From Marsupella aquatica (lineage: Eukaryota; Marchantiophyta): a DNA stretch of 64,000 nucleotides. The notes under the pieces are model-generated. The model did no database searches. It was not told the origin of the DNA and saw only the letters and a program-made list of their open reading frames with translations. Location: positions 3,720,001-3,784,000 of the forward strand of contig OZ316893.1 in assembly GCA_973895155.1 (NCBI GenBank). The letters run 5' to 3'. Below are positions 1-10,710 of the stretch, in pieces (position 1 is the first letter of the stretch; each line of letters opens with the position of its first letter). A program made the position numbers and the translations under genes.

Positions 1-126
1 CGGCTTACACTAGCCCTGGTATATACAAGATCACACACGACTAACCTAACCTCAGCTAAGACCCTAACTATGGTTAGCCTAAGTGCCGTAACCTTTGAGT
101 CACAAGACTAAGAGAAATCCTTAACA
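1..126 (-). mobile_element. Copia LTR, terminal part (cut by window edge)
   Basis: This stretch matches the distal part of the LTR at 31307-31636, from the motif cggcttacactagccc to the terminal ttaaca, with a few substitutions and a 4-bp insertion (tggt). The base after ttaaca is not the polypurine tract that follows the full-length element's 3' LTR. It is therefore the outer edge of a solo LTR or of a second minus-strand element lying mostly outside the window. Confidence 0.8.
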
Positions 127-232
127 TGGCTATATGCACACCAGCACTACCGCTAATATTAGCTAAGTCCTAACCCGAGTTAGACTAACTGTGGTTAGCT
201 CATGAGTCACAAGACTAGAGCAATATCTAACA
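127..232 (-). mobile_element. Diverged remnant of a related LTR end
   Basis: Immediately after the first LTR tail, the segment again contains the landmarks of the same LTR end in order: a ctaagtcctaac-like block, tgtggttagc, gagtcacaagacta and a final ctaaca. Divergence is much greater than for 1-126, so it looks like an older LTR of the same family beside which the younger one sits. Confidence 0.55.
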
Positions 233-502
233 GATTTTCCAAGTGCATAAAGGCTGTCACTAAATATTATATATATATATACAAGTGCAACCCATGGATA
301 AAGTGTATAGATGCATTTACCCTTTACTGCAAAATTTCACAATGGACATGTATTGATAAGTGCAACAAAGATTACACCAAGTAGTGTCTTTCATGCATCT
401 TATCTAGTTCAATGGTACAGTAGGAGGACTTGGGGTAAGACTAGTGTGATGTGTGTGACTTGACAGCACATACTCCACATATCACACTATATATCACACT
501 GC
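233..502. other. Intergenic, AT-rich, no gene seen
   Basis: AT-rich sequence with a short (TA)n run near 270-281 and an imperfect inverted motif around 441-500 (gtgtgatgtgtg and atatcacacta). A 60-residue open frame here has no recognisable character. The LINE remnant begins to be recognisable beyond about 503. Confidence 0.5.
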
Positions 503-1755
503 TCAAGGGCAAAAAAATGCCGAACCGGGAGACATGATCCCAATGGCAAAGCAACCCAATGAAGGGAAGGAAAAAGGGGGAAGGACCCAAGAAAAACATG
601 CCAAGGGGACCCCAACCAACATAACGAAGAAGCAGGGGCCAAAAACGGGAACCAACAAAAGAGCCAAGAAGGCCAACACCCTACTGAGCGGTGAACTGAA
701 AAGCCTGGTAGAGCTCCGGAGTAAACCGCATAGGAGGGTCACGTAGCGGAACCTGCCGGGAAGCCCTAAAACCTACTGCCTGAGCAGCCCTACGAAGGAG
801 GGTGAAAGCCTGGGCCTGCTGAAGAGCCACAGACACCCGATGTCAAAAAAAGGCCGTGAGGACAGAAATAGGGGGGAAAGGCCTCCGCTCAATACAAAAC
901 ACTGCACAGGCCCGTAAGAACTGGTCAAAGGTAGGGTGGAGAGCACCAAAAACTTCAAGGGCAAACGGGTAGAAAAGGTCCCAACCGCATAGGCCTCCTC
1001 CTTGAGCCGAGCTGCCTTGGCTGCAGCATGGCCAGGCACATGGGCAGCGACCGCAACATGGCTCCCCCCCAGTAGGGTCAGCAACAACAACATCCCCAAG
1101 AGCACGAACCCCAGCCCTAGAAAAGACCAGATCCACTTGCCGCCGGTCACAAAGACCATGTCGAGGGGGAAGAACATGTCGTTGCTCCATGGCGACATGG
1201 TAACCAGAGTCCCGTGCAATGGAGCCACCACATCCCATATGTCATCATGGGTGGCAGTCCGCTCACGCCCGTGGCCGCACTGGAGAATATGAACTCCCAA
1301 TGAATCCAACTATGCCCCACAAACACACGTGGGTTGGCCAAGAAGGCAAGGGTGAGGAAGTCCCAACTAAAGGCGCAACGAAGTGGTAAAGAGAAAGGAG
1401 CTCAGACGGAAAGGGGCCCACAAATGACTAGCAGACAACCAAGCTCCAGAACCCGTACTTGCGCAAGAGAGGAGGCGAGCACAAACCAAGTCGGAAGTTG
1501 CATCCAAGAGCATGCTGGAAAGGGTGTGACGGTGCATGCGGTCGGAGATCACCTGCTGGACACAGTCCGGACTGTCAAGAACCACCTCCATGAAATGAAG
1601 AACAGCGGCCTGAACAACCTCCGGTAGGAGAGAACGGGTGTGGCAAAGGCAGACCTGGAAGGGGAGAACTCCCTCCTCAACCCCCATGACATGGTCAAAG
1701 AGTATGGGTTGGAGATCCACAATGAAACGAGAAGCAAGGGCAGGGGCCACCTGCT
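503..1755 (-). mobile_element. Degenerate LINE: C-terminal tail of the pol ORF
   Basis: Read on the minus strand in shifting frames, this encodes the region after the reverse transcriptase of a plant non-LTR retrotransposon. Landmarks in order are an ARLLSC..GAWLSA block (about 1480-1440), CGHGRERTATHD (about 1275-1240), the run MEQRHVLPPRHGLCDRRQVD (about 1200-1130), a VVVADP block near 1080 and FYPFALEVFGALHP..DQFLRACA (about 985-905). Frames switch several times and stops intervene, so it is a dead copy. The upstream part of the same element lies at 5903-6957; the two are separated by a 4.1 kb insertion. The family assignment rests on recognised motifs, not on a search. Confidence 0.75.
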
Positions 1756-1775
1756 GTGACGGGGTCCCCCGTCAC
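1756..1775. repeat. Perfect 9-bp hairpin at insertion edge (contains 5-bp target duplication)
   Basis: The sequence gtgacgggg-tc-ccccgtcac is a perfect 9-bp inverted repeat with a 2-nt loop. Its first five bases, GTGAC (1756-1760), recur at 5898-5902 on the far side of the insertion. Confidence 0.6.
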
Positions 1776-2055
1776 TCGAAATCATGAATAATGGGTTGCA
1801 GAGGGGTGTGCCTTGTTAATAGCCACTGTAAATAAGCCATTTTTAAATTTTTTTTAGTTATTTCCGCCATTGTAGGTTGATGATGCCCCGGGTGACTTTG
1901 TATTCTTCCTCTCGTAACAGTTCTAAGATTTGTGGCGACCTAAGCAGGCAAATATTTTGGGACCTTAAAAAGCTAGAGGGCCAACCCCATTGGAATTATC
2001 GTTTGCTTGAGCTATCGTTGCCACCCCCCTTGTAATTTGAAGAAAAGGGAGCTTT

Positions 2056-2728
2056 GGGGGGATTAAAATTCCCCATTAGGGAGCCCTGCGAGTGACCAGG
2101 TGGCGCCCGGGAAACCTAGCCCTTGCATAGGGAGGCGCGCCACGCGAGCGAGGGTGCCGCAAGCCAGGGGCTCCCGTGAGCCGGGCCCAAAGGACGCGTG
2201 AGTGAAGGAGGGGGGGTATTAAACCCTCCCGCGAGGAGGGAGCAGGACCGGGCGAGCCCTGCATAGGGCCGCGAGCCCACCAGCCGCAGCCGCAAGTAGA
2301 CGCAACGGCGAGGGGGAGAAAGCGAGAGGCAAGCCGGGGCGCATGGCTTGTGCGCAGCCGGGAGGTACCGGGCGGCTTGCCGGAGCCGGGAGGAGCCCGT
2401 GAGTAAGAGCCCAGGTGAGCCGAGCCGGGGCGCGAGGCGCAGCCGGGTCGCAGCCGGGAGGAGAAGATCGTGGAGTGGGGAGGGGGGCAATTAAGTTCCC
2501 TTGGGAAGGGCCCGCATGAGGGGCTGTGAGTAGGGGGGAATTAAATTTCCCCGGCCTTGGAGGACTGGAGGCCACCGCGAGTATGCCCCGGAAGGGAGGC
2601 GCGAGGCGCTCCCACGAGTAGTGGGGGGAGAATTAAATCCCCCATTAAAGCGCAGCCGGGATGCTTCGGAGGACAGGTCAGAGGGGGGCAGGTACGCGCG
2701 CGGCAGAAGGGGGGAGAAAATACTCCCC
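2056..2728. repeat. Six dispersed copies of a G-run/attaa/C-run palindrome in GC-rich leader
   Basis: A degenerate palindrome of the form gggggg-(n)-attaaa-(n)-cccc recurs at about 2056-2074, 2208-2230, 2482-2500, 2533-2552, 2623-2643 and 2709-2728. Spacing ranges from roughly 50 to 270 bp, and the intervening sequence is rich in gccggg and cgcgag words. The region upstream of the gag gene in the Copia element (about 36430-37060) has a similar G-rich, cgcgcg-rich composition with related words. Confidence 0.6.
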
Positions 2729-3244
2729 GATACACGGGTTAGTCAATACCCAGGAGAGGGCAGCGGACGGCACCTGGTGCTTAGGGGTATACTTAAGGGG
2801 GGCCTGCGCCCTTAGGAAAGCCACCACTTCTTGCTTTCCCCTTAACTTTTTTCTTGCTTCCCTTGAGATGCCGAAAGCTTCCCTCAAAACTGCTTCTTTG
2901 TAAACAGTACCCTGGTTCTTGGTTCTCCAATTTTTTCCCCTTTCTCTCTAGCTCGGCATGGAATTGGGGGACTCACTGTCTCCGAGCATTAACGGTGGCT
3001 GTAGTGAATTATGTCTGAGAAATTGAGATTGGGTCATTGATTGATCGGGATACGGGGGCTGTTTCGGGCCAGGGAATTGACATTGCTACGAGTGACGGGA
3101 TTTTGTGATTGAGGATTTGATTTCGGGATGCACGAATGCTAGATCAACCAGAGTTCAGTGTGGCACGCATTCGGAGATACAAGGCTGCTTACCGTGACTA
3201 CGTGGAGACTTTGATTTCAAGGGAGAGAGAAGAGAGAAGCTACG

Positions 3245-4986
3245 ATGAGCACGGGATTGGCAGCAGGTTCCACGCCGGTGGGTAGGAGGATTTTTCGTCG
3301 AATTTATCCCAAGACCTCCGCCAAGGTGATGGAGGATTGTCGGAATATTTTCCAAGCCACCGGGGTTACAGAATTCATGAAGGTGGAGATTACCATCCCC
3401 CCGGGGAAGAGCTGGGACATTGAGGTCGGGATGGAGTTAAGAACGGAGGGAATCTACTTTGAATGTCTCAAACGTGTAGTGCCCCATGTAGAGTTGGCTA
3501 GGCTGCTGTTTCTGGAGAATCAGAAATTCTCATTCACACCTCGGCACATCAGGGGAGAACTCACGTTGAAGATGGTGGCCACTTGGGTGATTAATCCCAC
3601 CTCCACCACTGCCATCCCTCTTTCCGCTGTCAAGGATGTTGAGTATAAGGGATTCCTGGCCAAGGTTCATCAACGGGTCCTTGGCAACGTGCAATCAGGG
3701 GTGGTGAATGAAGAACATTTCGTGGTAGCTATGGACATCAAGAACCACCCAGCCCATGTGTACGGATGGTGGTACTACGGGTTGAAGAAGTTGTTGGCCG
3801 CTGACCTCGGGAGTGTGAAACCAGGTGGGGCTGTACATTTGATGGGGTCATTTGTATTGGCCAGGGCAGAAGGGTTGATTGGTTCCCCGGGACAGGAAGA
3901 CACGGAATCATCTCTCACCACGGTGATCCGGAGTATTGCCACTACCGTTATAGGGAAGCTCACGGAGGAGTCATCGTCGGCTGGTGGGGATGAAGATAGA
4001 GGAGAAGAAAACCAGGATGAGGACTACACATTGGAGTGGCTTGAATCACTCGTGGGAGATCGGAAAGAGCCCCTGGCCTACAACATTCTGGATGTTTACC
4101 TGGCAGAGCTACAAGATTTCAGAGAGGGAGTCCATGAGGGACTCAAGCTAGTCCACGCATTGAGAGATTCTCTCAAGCACACCACAGCCAGAGTAAAGAC
4201 GTTAGAGCAGAGTACCCTGTCTCTGAAGGAGGTGATCAAGGCCAAGGAGGAGACCATTCATGAGAAGGTTAAGCTCTCCAAGCAGCTCACGTAGAGATCT
4301 CCAACTTGAAGGGAGCCTTGTCCACCAAGGCCAAGGAAGCAGAAGAGGTGGGAGCATTGAGACAAGCATTGGCCAAAGAGAAGCAGAATTCTGGAGAAGT
4401 GGTGGAGTGGAGAAACCAGGTGGGAGCACTAAGGAGTCAGGTGGCCGCCTTTGAGACACGAGCAAAGAGGAGTGAGGCCTTGAGTCTGGGGAAACGGAAG
4501 AGCCCCGGCACTCCTAGCTCCACACTTTCTCCGGATTTGATCTCCCAGGCTATTGAGATGGTGGTGAAGGAGGTTAGTGGGAAGTATGGGCCCTTGTTGG
4601 ATGGAGCCAAGAAGAGTCAGGAGAAGAGCAAGGGCTTGGAGAAGAAGCTCCGGGAGGTACGGAAATCATTACAGGAGGCTCAGGTCAGTACAGGGATGCC
4701 ACCCAGGTCTGTCACCCCCGGGACTCCCATGGCCACAGGGCAAGTTCTACCGTTGGAGTTGCGGTCCGGAGAAGAGGCTACCCTATGGAAGGACACCATT
4801 GGTGAGGGGTACATTAAAGCGTGGCAGGCCTTGGCCAATTTGAGAAAGCAGGGGAGCACTAGCACAAGGAGTACCCCGGTAAAGAAGAAGAGAAGTGAAG
4901 TGGCACTCACTCCAGTGGAGAGTGATGAGGAGGCCCACTCACGGGGCTCAAGCCAGGGCACCGTGAGTGAAGAGGAGGAGGATTAG
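3245..4986 (+). pseudogene. Unknown N-terminal domain plus coiled-coil protein, one frameshift
   Basis: I do not recognise this protein. Frame 1 starts at ATG 3245 (MSTGLAAGS) and runs to a TAG ending at 4294. The adjacent frame is open through about 4276-4986 and continues the same heptad-rich composition, so a single-base deletion near 4280-4295 probably broke one ORF of about 580 codons. Residues 1-225 form a globular, non-repetitive domain with W and aromatic positions (VYGWWYYGLKKLL). An acidic linker follows (SSSAGGDEDRGEENQDEDY), then about 200 residues of Lys/Glu/Leu-rich coiled coil. The C terminus is Ser/Thr-rich and ends in an acidic tail (EEEED). There is no signal peptide or membrane segment. 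It lies in the sense strand of an insertion within a LINE and has no introns. The architecture is compatible with a structural or nucleic-acid-packaging protein of a mobile element, but this is inference only. Confidence 0.6.
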
Positions 4987-5897
4987 AGTGGTCGTACGGA
5001 CGTGGTTGTACGGCCCCTGGACTTTCCAACTTTTTTGTGAGGGGTCACTCACGGGCTTGTTGGAAAGAGCTCGCGGAGCTGATTCCAACAAGAGGCGGTG
5101 CTCCTCAAACGGAGCCAGGATGAGCAGGTTATGGCCCGACGAAGTTGTGTTTACGGTATACGGAAACGGTCATAACTTGGTCGTCCAATGTCCGTTTAGA
5201 GAGCGGTTGAGTGATTCGTGATCAGAAGGAGGAGAGCTATCCAGGGGTGAACTCAGAAGTGCAAGTGGAGGGGCGCCTAGTTTCGGCCATTGTGGGGTTC
5301 CTTGCAATTTCACGGTTCACGGAGTAACGTTGGGGCACCGTCGAAGGCACCGTCAGCCCCATTGTTAGTTTAGGGTTTAGGGTTTTTAGACGCATGTGTG
5401 TGCTGCATGGTTTTAGTTTAGGGGTTTCTTAGTGAAGGGTTTAGCGGCGCCGCTAGGGTAAGCCGCCATCGTTGTGGCCCCGTGAGGGGTGCCTTTGGTG
5501 TGTTTTTTGGTATTTAGGGGGAGAGCCCCAGAGTAGTGGGGGGGAACTCAGCGTAGTACTTGGATGCTTTGGAGTAGCTTTTGTGAGTAGCGCACCGTTT
5601 AGGAGAAGTTCAAGCCAGAGTAGTGAGGTGGAGAACGTAGCACTTGTCCCCGGGAGGCAGGAGTTGGGCAGACGGCAGGAGGCCGGGTTGCCCTTGCATG
5701 TGTTACGAGAAACACCAAGAGATATGGATTTGGCTTGAGGTTCCAATATTTTGTGTGTCACTTGTGGTTGCTTGTGTTGTTTGTTTTCCTCCCCTAGTGC
5801 GTGTGGTCGGTGTCGTTGTGGAAACATTTGCCCTTGTCACTAGTGTTCAAATCTTATTGTAAATGTTGGTATGCTTGCCCAAGAGAGGAGGGGGGTG
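4987..5897. other. Trailer of the insertion; telomere-type motifs
   Basis: No supported gene. Around 5367-5389 there are adjacent plant-telomere-type units (tttagggtttaggg), with further gtttag words to about 5445. Several open frames here look like chance readings. Confidence 0.5.
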
Positions 5898-5902
5898 GTG
5901 AC

Positions 5903-6957
5903 AGCACTCACCCGGTGGGCATGAGTTGTAGATGGTAGGACCAGTCCCTTGGACTTGATCAAAAACGGAGAGACCAGTCGGTAGACTTGATCAAAAAATA
6001 CACTTCCGGGAGCGGAATCAAACATACTCATACTTAGGTGTGGAAATCCTCCAAATAGCGTCCCTCCACGACCCCGTAATACGATACCAACGGTTTAAGC
6101 AAGGAAAAGTACGGTTTGCACGTATTAATCGTTGGACAAGCAAGTGACACCTGCGCCCAACTCCCAAGGAATGCACAAGGGGCAGTAGAAACAACCGAGG
6201 AAATACCCATGCCACCGCCAGAAGGCGGTAGGGCAGCCTGCCGAGCGGCAAAAGAACCATCCTCTCCTTCAAGGGCTCCAGGGTCAATAAGGTGTCCAAA
6301 GGTCCCCATCACAGTGGTGTCAAAGGATGACAACAATGACAAAAACAATGGAGGCAATCACAGTCCAAAGCAAGTATGAGGGGCGCCGGACAAAGCACTG
6401 GACCAAAATCATGAAGGCAATATGAACGTCACCAAGGGCCACCAACTGGTCGATGTGAAGAACATCCTGAGATAAAGCCACCTGCAAAAAGTCACGGACA
6501 AAAGCATCCTCCCCAAATGGGACCCCAAGGACCCGAATGCCCTCCTCACGAAGGGGGACACCAAGGGGAGGGGAGAAAGAATCGGGGAGAGGATGCGGAG
6601 ACCAGACCCCGCACTTCCGAGACTGTACCGAAAGGCCAAGAAGCGCCAACTGGTCAACAAAGTGGAGATAAGCAGCACCAAGGATCAAGGTGGGCCCAAC
6701 CAGATGAGTGTCTCAGCAATGGACGGAAACATGCACCCCGGAAAGGCAAGTGAAGAGGCCCGGAGAGCCCGAAAGTGTGCCACGGCAAATAAAGCCCCAC
6801 CAATGGGATCCCCTTGCCAAGTACCAGACTCAGAAAGAATAGTCGTGTAAGAGCCATGACTAAGGCGGTCAGGATAGAACAACAGGGCAGGAGTCCCATA
6901 AAAGGCCCGAACAAAAGGAATGAGGGATGCAATCTCCCCACCCGCCTCCCACAACTG
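5903..6957 (-). mobile_element. Degenerate LINE: reverse transcriptase C-terminal part
   Basis: Minus-strand frames encode non-LTR reverse transcriptase hallmarks. The SGTWQGDPIGGALFAVAHFR block (about 6830-6775) is the xGxxQGDPLGxxLF motif. It is followed by GLSVQSRKCGVWSP (about 6630-6590), GIRVLGVPFGEDAFV (about 6535-6490), LGDVHIAF and RPSYLLWT (about 6445-6370), then GGGMGISS and CAFLGSWAQ (about 6215-6150). The position of the catalytic A/YDD motif reads as AETLIWLG, so the active site appears lost. Frames shift several times. This is the 5' portion of the same LINE as 503-1755. Confidence 0.78.
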
Positions 6958-7823
6958 CGTAAGTGATTTCTTACGCAGTTATAGCATACGCATGATTAGC
7001 CTACTTCCGAGGAGGATGCACTTCTACAATACACAGACAGTACTATAAAAGGTGAACTCATTTACTATAGAGGGAGTTGGATTTGAATCTGAAGGGAGTT
7101 GGATTTGAATCTGAACTTTGCGTTCACTGAGTCAAACAAAGCCAAACATCAGTTGAACAGAAATTGTGAAATCGAGGCAACTGCGGTCTTCAGTTCTTCA
7201 AAAATCTGTACTCTAGCATAATTGATAAGATTCAGGATGATGCCAGACTTTTGGTGGAGCCTAATAGATGGAGCAGTCTTTGCAAGCTTCTTTACCATAC
7301 ATGGTATCCTCTCAAGTTCTCATTTGGAGTTCTAGAACACACTTCCCCATATCTTATGTTGGGGTCACACACACTAAACTGCTGGTATTACATGCTGGTG
7401 CTACACTTCCCCATATATATATTTTAGCGGCTCGGGGGTTTCACTTCCACAAAAATGACATATCACGTGCGACGAAGGATATGGTCATTTTATTGGTTCT
7501 AAGGGAATATTTAATTTTTTTTGTAAAAAAACAATAAGGTCTTTTAAATTCAATTTTGAGATTTATAAGAACATTAGGATCTTTTTAATCTAATTTTTGT
7601 AGAATATTTTTGTAGAATACACCCGTGCAATGTAGGCAAAGGTGTCCCTTGTTTCCCATTGCAAAGGTGTCCCTTGTTTCCCATGGCACCCCTGACTCTA
7701 AGTTGACTTGCATGACCAAGATCATATCATATTATGAGCCCCCTGATTGGGCCTACTGTCCCTCATTAAAGTCAATTATTATCAGCAACCTCCCCTTTCT
7801 CAACCATAAATCTTGTGAGTGCT

Positions 7824-7866
7824 TATGGTAAGACCATCATAAAATGCTGAAATATTAATGATATGA
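7824..7866 (+). repeat. 42-bp direct repeat, first copy (second at 8543-8585)
   Basis: The block beginning tatggtaagaccatcataaa is repeated essentially exactly about 720 bp downstream, at 8543-8585, in the same orientation. No element boundary is evident. Confidence 0.75.
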
Positions 7867-8258
7867 AATATTTTTGAAGCTGCTATATGGTGAATCCAAC
7901 TCTCAGTTTTGTCTTATTCATATTTGTGTATCATGAATTTTTATTTGAATGTACCTTAACAAGGGGCATCCTTTGTATCACATAGACTTTTAATTCATTT
8001 TTGGACCCCTTTAAATTTTTGGTATTCTATAGTGTTTTGAATTTATTTTGGCAACCCCTTTAATTTGTATAATTTGTTAAGTCCTAGAGAGAAACTAAGG
8101 GCTTCATTTTCTACCGCTTTTAAGTATACTCATGAGTGAGAGGAATGATTCTAAAAAATGTCAGCACATCCTGTCTTAAGCTCCCCTTGTGGTTTTCTTT
8201 CCTAAGTTTATGGTTTTTATTGAATAAGAGTCATTAATAAGACACACTGAAATACTTG

Positions 8259-8458
8259 CACAACTCGTAGGATCTTTGTGTAATAAAATTGTACTTTCCA
8301 TTGGTCACTATGTGCTTGTATTACATGTACTTTATTTATATTATTTGATTTCATTGTGCACAACTTGCAGCAACTTTGTGTAATAAAATTATACTTTCCA
8401 TTGGTCACTATGTGCTTTTATTGCATGTACTTTATTTATATTATTTAATTTCATTTAA
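8259..8458 (+). repeat. Two-copy tandem repeat, 100-bp period
   Basis: Two adjacent copies (8259-8358 and 8359-8458) begin cacaact and share the core ttccattggtcactatgtgc. They differ at a handful of positions. No coding role is apparent. Confidence 0.8.
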
Positions 8459-9105
8459 TATGTATTCTAGTCTTACTCTTTAATTTTGTCCACTTAATAT
8501 CACTACAAGACAAAAAGTAAAGCATGTTCTAGGATGAGCATGCTATATGGTAAGACCATCATAAAATGCTGAAATATTAATGATATGTAAAACTTACATT
8601 TGCATTCAATGAGAAAGGGGCAAAATAAACATCTACCCTAACGGCTTTACTTCTTTTCCAAATTAGCAGTTGGTAAAAACATTTATCTGAATGTTCAAGA
8701 TAACCATTGCAATTAGCTCACACGTGTATTGGTGGACTAGCAATCTTACTGTATAATAGCAATAGAAGCTATTTTTAAGGGCTACAATCTAGAGTGAAGT
8801 CTCTAAACAGTAATTCAAATAAAAATAACTTAGTTAATAATACAAATCTAAAACGTGCACAAAAAAATTAGGTAAACAAAGATAACTAAAAAGAATATAG
8901 ATTTATAAAAAACAATCAGGTTTTTTTGTTTTTCAATTCTATTTACCTTCAAGTAACTTGTAGTCAGGCTAATTGATAACAAAAAAATCTCAGAAGACCC
9001 ATCGTTGCAATTAGCTCACACTCGGGGAATGCCCTAACCTTGCTTATGAACAGACGGTGAGTATCATGGGTTCCACTTCCCACACGAATCGTAGTTGTGC
9101 TTTAT

Positions 9106-9172
9106 TAGGGTCACACTCTAGAGGGTTCACTCTCAATAGTAGGGTCACACTCTAGAAACTTCACTTTCAATT
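9106..9172 (+). repeat. Two-copy 34-bp tandem repeat
   Basis: The unit starting tagggtcacactctaga occurs at 9106 and 9140 with small differences. It lies just outside the left arm of the large inverted duplication. Confidence 0.7.
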
Positions 9173-9217
9173 GTGGCATGGATGGATTAGCAGTTGTTAC
9201 TAAACTTAATTTTTATG

Positions 9218-10710
9218 GCGAGCAGACCACGTTGTTGGCCATCGCCCCCAGGTAATCGACGGACTTCAACAGGCCTTACAAAATCCGCGCAAGGGACTTC
9301 CCCGTGCAACCACTGCCCGAACTACAGCAGAAATAATTGGAATCCTTCGAGTTCAGCGTCTGTCCAGACGAGATTGACCGCGGCACTCCGAGGTTCTGTA
9401 AGAGCTGATGTATAAGCTTTGCGGGCCTTTGCGTAACATTCCAGCCCGTGTGCTGCTTTTCTTTTCAAGCTTTTGACATGCTTTTGATACGGATCACTGT
9501 GTAGGGCCCGCTCGGCGTCGTCCAAGGCCTCCTTGTAGTCCTGTAAGTGCAACCTTGCCTCAGCCCTGTTCGAGTAGGCCAGCGCGAGAACTCTATTGAA
9601 ACCTGACTTGACAACGCAATCGAAGGTATTGTCCCTTGCTTTCTCGAGCTCGAAGTCCACCTGACAGCCGGCCAAATTAATACAATGCGAGTACCTCCCT
9701 ATTGCTCCAGTCCAATTCCCTTCAGCGGACATTTTGTGTCTGAACATTTTGTCTCGATCCTGACGGACAGCGTCGAGCTCCTCCACCTTCCGTATCTTTG
9801 CCCGGATTTCGTCTGTGCAGTTGTAAGCCATCTGAGCTGTACTTTTGCGAATCTCTCCAGAATTCTTCCAATACTATAAAGAAGCAAGATCTACTGGAAC
9901 TGACGACCTCCTCTCCTCTCCCCACCTCCGTTTGCACATCAATGAGGATTGCACATTTCATTTGACCACGGGCTTTAGAAGATGGTCCTCCGAGTTTCGT
10001 CCATCATTGCGGCTTCCTTGCTTTGTATGATGCGCCTTTGAGTAATGCTGTTCATCTTTAATGAGTATCGTCGAATTTCGAGGCAAGGTAAGAACGAACA
10101 TCTCTAATTGCACGACTCCAATGCGAGTCTGAGGAAGCACTCCTGGAAACGGGGTCGACATGTTTGGCACTGTTATACTTCTGCCCGTCCAAACGTCCTC
10201 GATTTCGTCGTTGAAGTTCGAAGGCACCAACGAGCCGTAGCACGGCGCTGTGTCTCCCTCGATCCACCGCCGCCGCACCATGCAGTTTGCAAAAGCTCGC
10301 GGCCAGTCGCCTTTGAATCGTTCAAACGTCCTTAATTTCGTCTTGGAAGTCCTGTTCGAACCAAATAGTCGTTGCAAACCTGCTGCTATTGTGTTTCCCG
10401 CTATGACCGCTTCGAGATGAATGGGAGAGATTCACAAGCACCAGGCTCACCGCACTCGGATCTTACACAGGCCAGAGGGAAGCGAGTACCGACTGCAAGA
10501 AGCATTATCCTATACGTGAATGTTCGACCGTTTACTCTCCACTTCCGCAGTTTTCTCCTCCAGTCGCTGTCACAAAATACATTCCATGAAGATGGTGTAA
10601 CAAAAGCTCAAGCTTCAATTACCTTATCGCCTTGTAAACAGCTAAGTTTTACTTCGCATGCCATAAAATTACGTTTTGTTATCACTACTGCTAATCCATC
10701 CATCCTAGAT
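9218..10710 (-). repeat. Left arm of large inverted duplication (TPR-SET promoter and 5' half)
   Basis: The reverse complement of this arm matches 10862-12392 along its length with substitutions and small indels. Matching landmarks are the shared gcgagcagaccacgttgttgg near the outer end (9219; inverted at about 12370-12390), the coding start (9831 versus 11741), and the ttacaaggcgat block near the inner end (10629-10640 inverted; 10951-10962 direct). About 150 bp separate the arms (10711-10861). That spacer holds three copies of gctttcaataa. Confidence 0.85.
9322..9831 (-). pseudogene. Truncated inverted copy of the TPR-SET gene
   Basis: A 169-codon frame starts at ATG 9831 (MAYNCTDEIRAKIRKVEEL) and is clearly homologous to residues 1-150 of the gene at 11741-13498, covering the TPR repeats (ALAYSNRAEARLHLQDYKEA). 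Differences include an insertion around DRDKMFRHKMS, loss of residues at KSLKRKAAHG, and replacement of the sequence after SALTEP by an unrelated-looking tail ending at 9322. Homology to the gene resumes outside the frame, up to 9218. No SET domain is encoded, so the copy cannot be a methyltransferase. It is divergent to the intact gene and shares the duplicated upstream DNA. Confidence 0.8.

Larger units (their letters stand above)
1761..5897 (+). mobile_element. Unclassified 4.1 kb insertion inside the LINE
   Basis: The LINE reading resumes on both sides (tail at 503-1755, RT at 5903-6957), so these 4137 bp were inserted into it. GTGAC flanks both ends and looks like a 5-bp target-site duplication, a size typical of LTR elements and some others. 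The termini are not TG...CA under this model. A TG...CA reading (TGTGACGGGG to GGTGGTGACA) is possible but then leaves no duplication. I see no long terminal direct repeat, inverted repeat, reverse transcriptase or transposase. Contents are a GC-rich leader (about 1990-3150), an unknown coiled-coil ORF (3245-4986) and a roughly 0.9 kb trailer with telomere-like motifs. It could be a non-autonomous element, a transduced gene or a novel element type. Confidence 0.55.
6958..9105. other. AT-rich intergenic region with small repeats
   Basis: No gene is supported. The stretch holds a 22-bp direct repeat near 7074-7120 (gagttggatttgaatctgaa), a dispersed 42-bp pair (7824-7866 and 8543-8585) and a 100-bp tandem pair at 8259-8458. 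It is rich in long A and T runs. Confidence 0.6.

Noticed and set aside
773-1309. A 178-codon minus-strand frame as an independent gene
   Set aside because: Its motifs (CGHGRERTATHD) belong to the LINE tail, whose sense frame shifts in and out of this reading.
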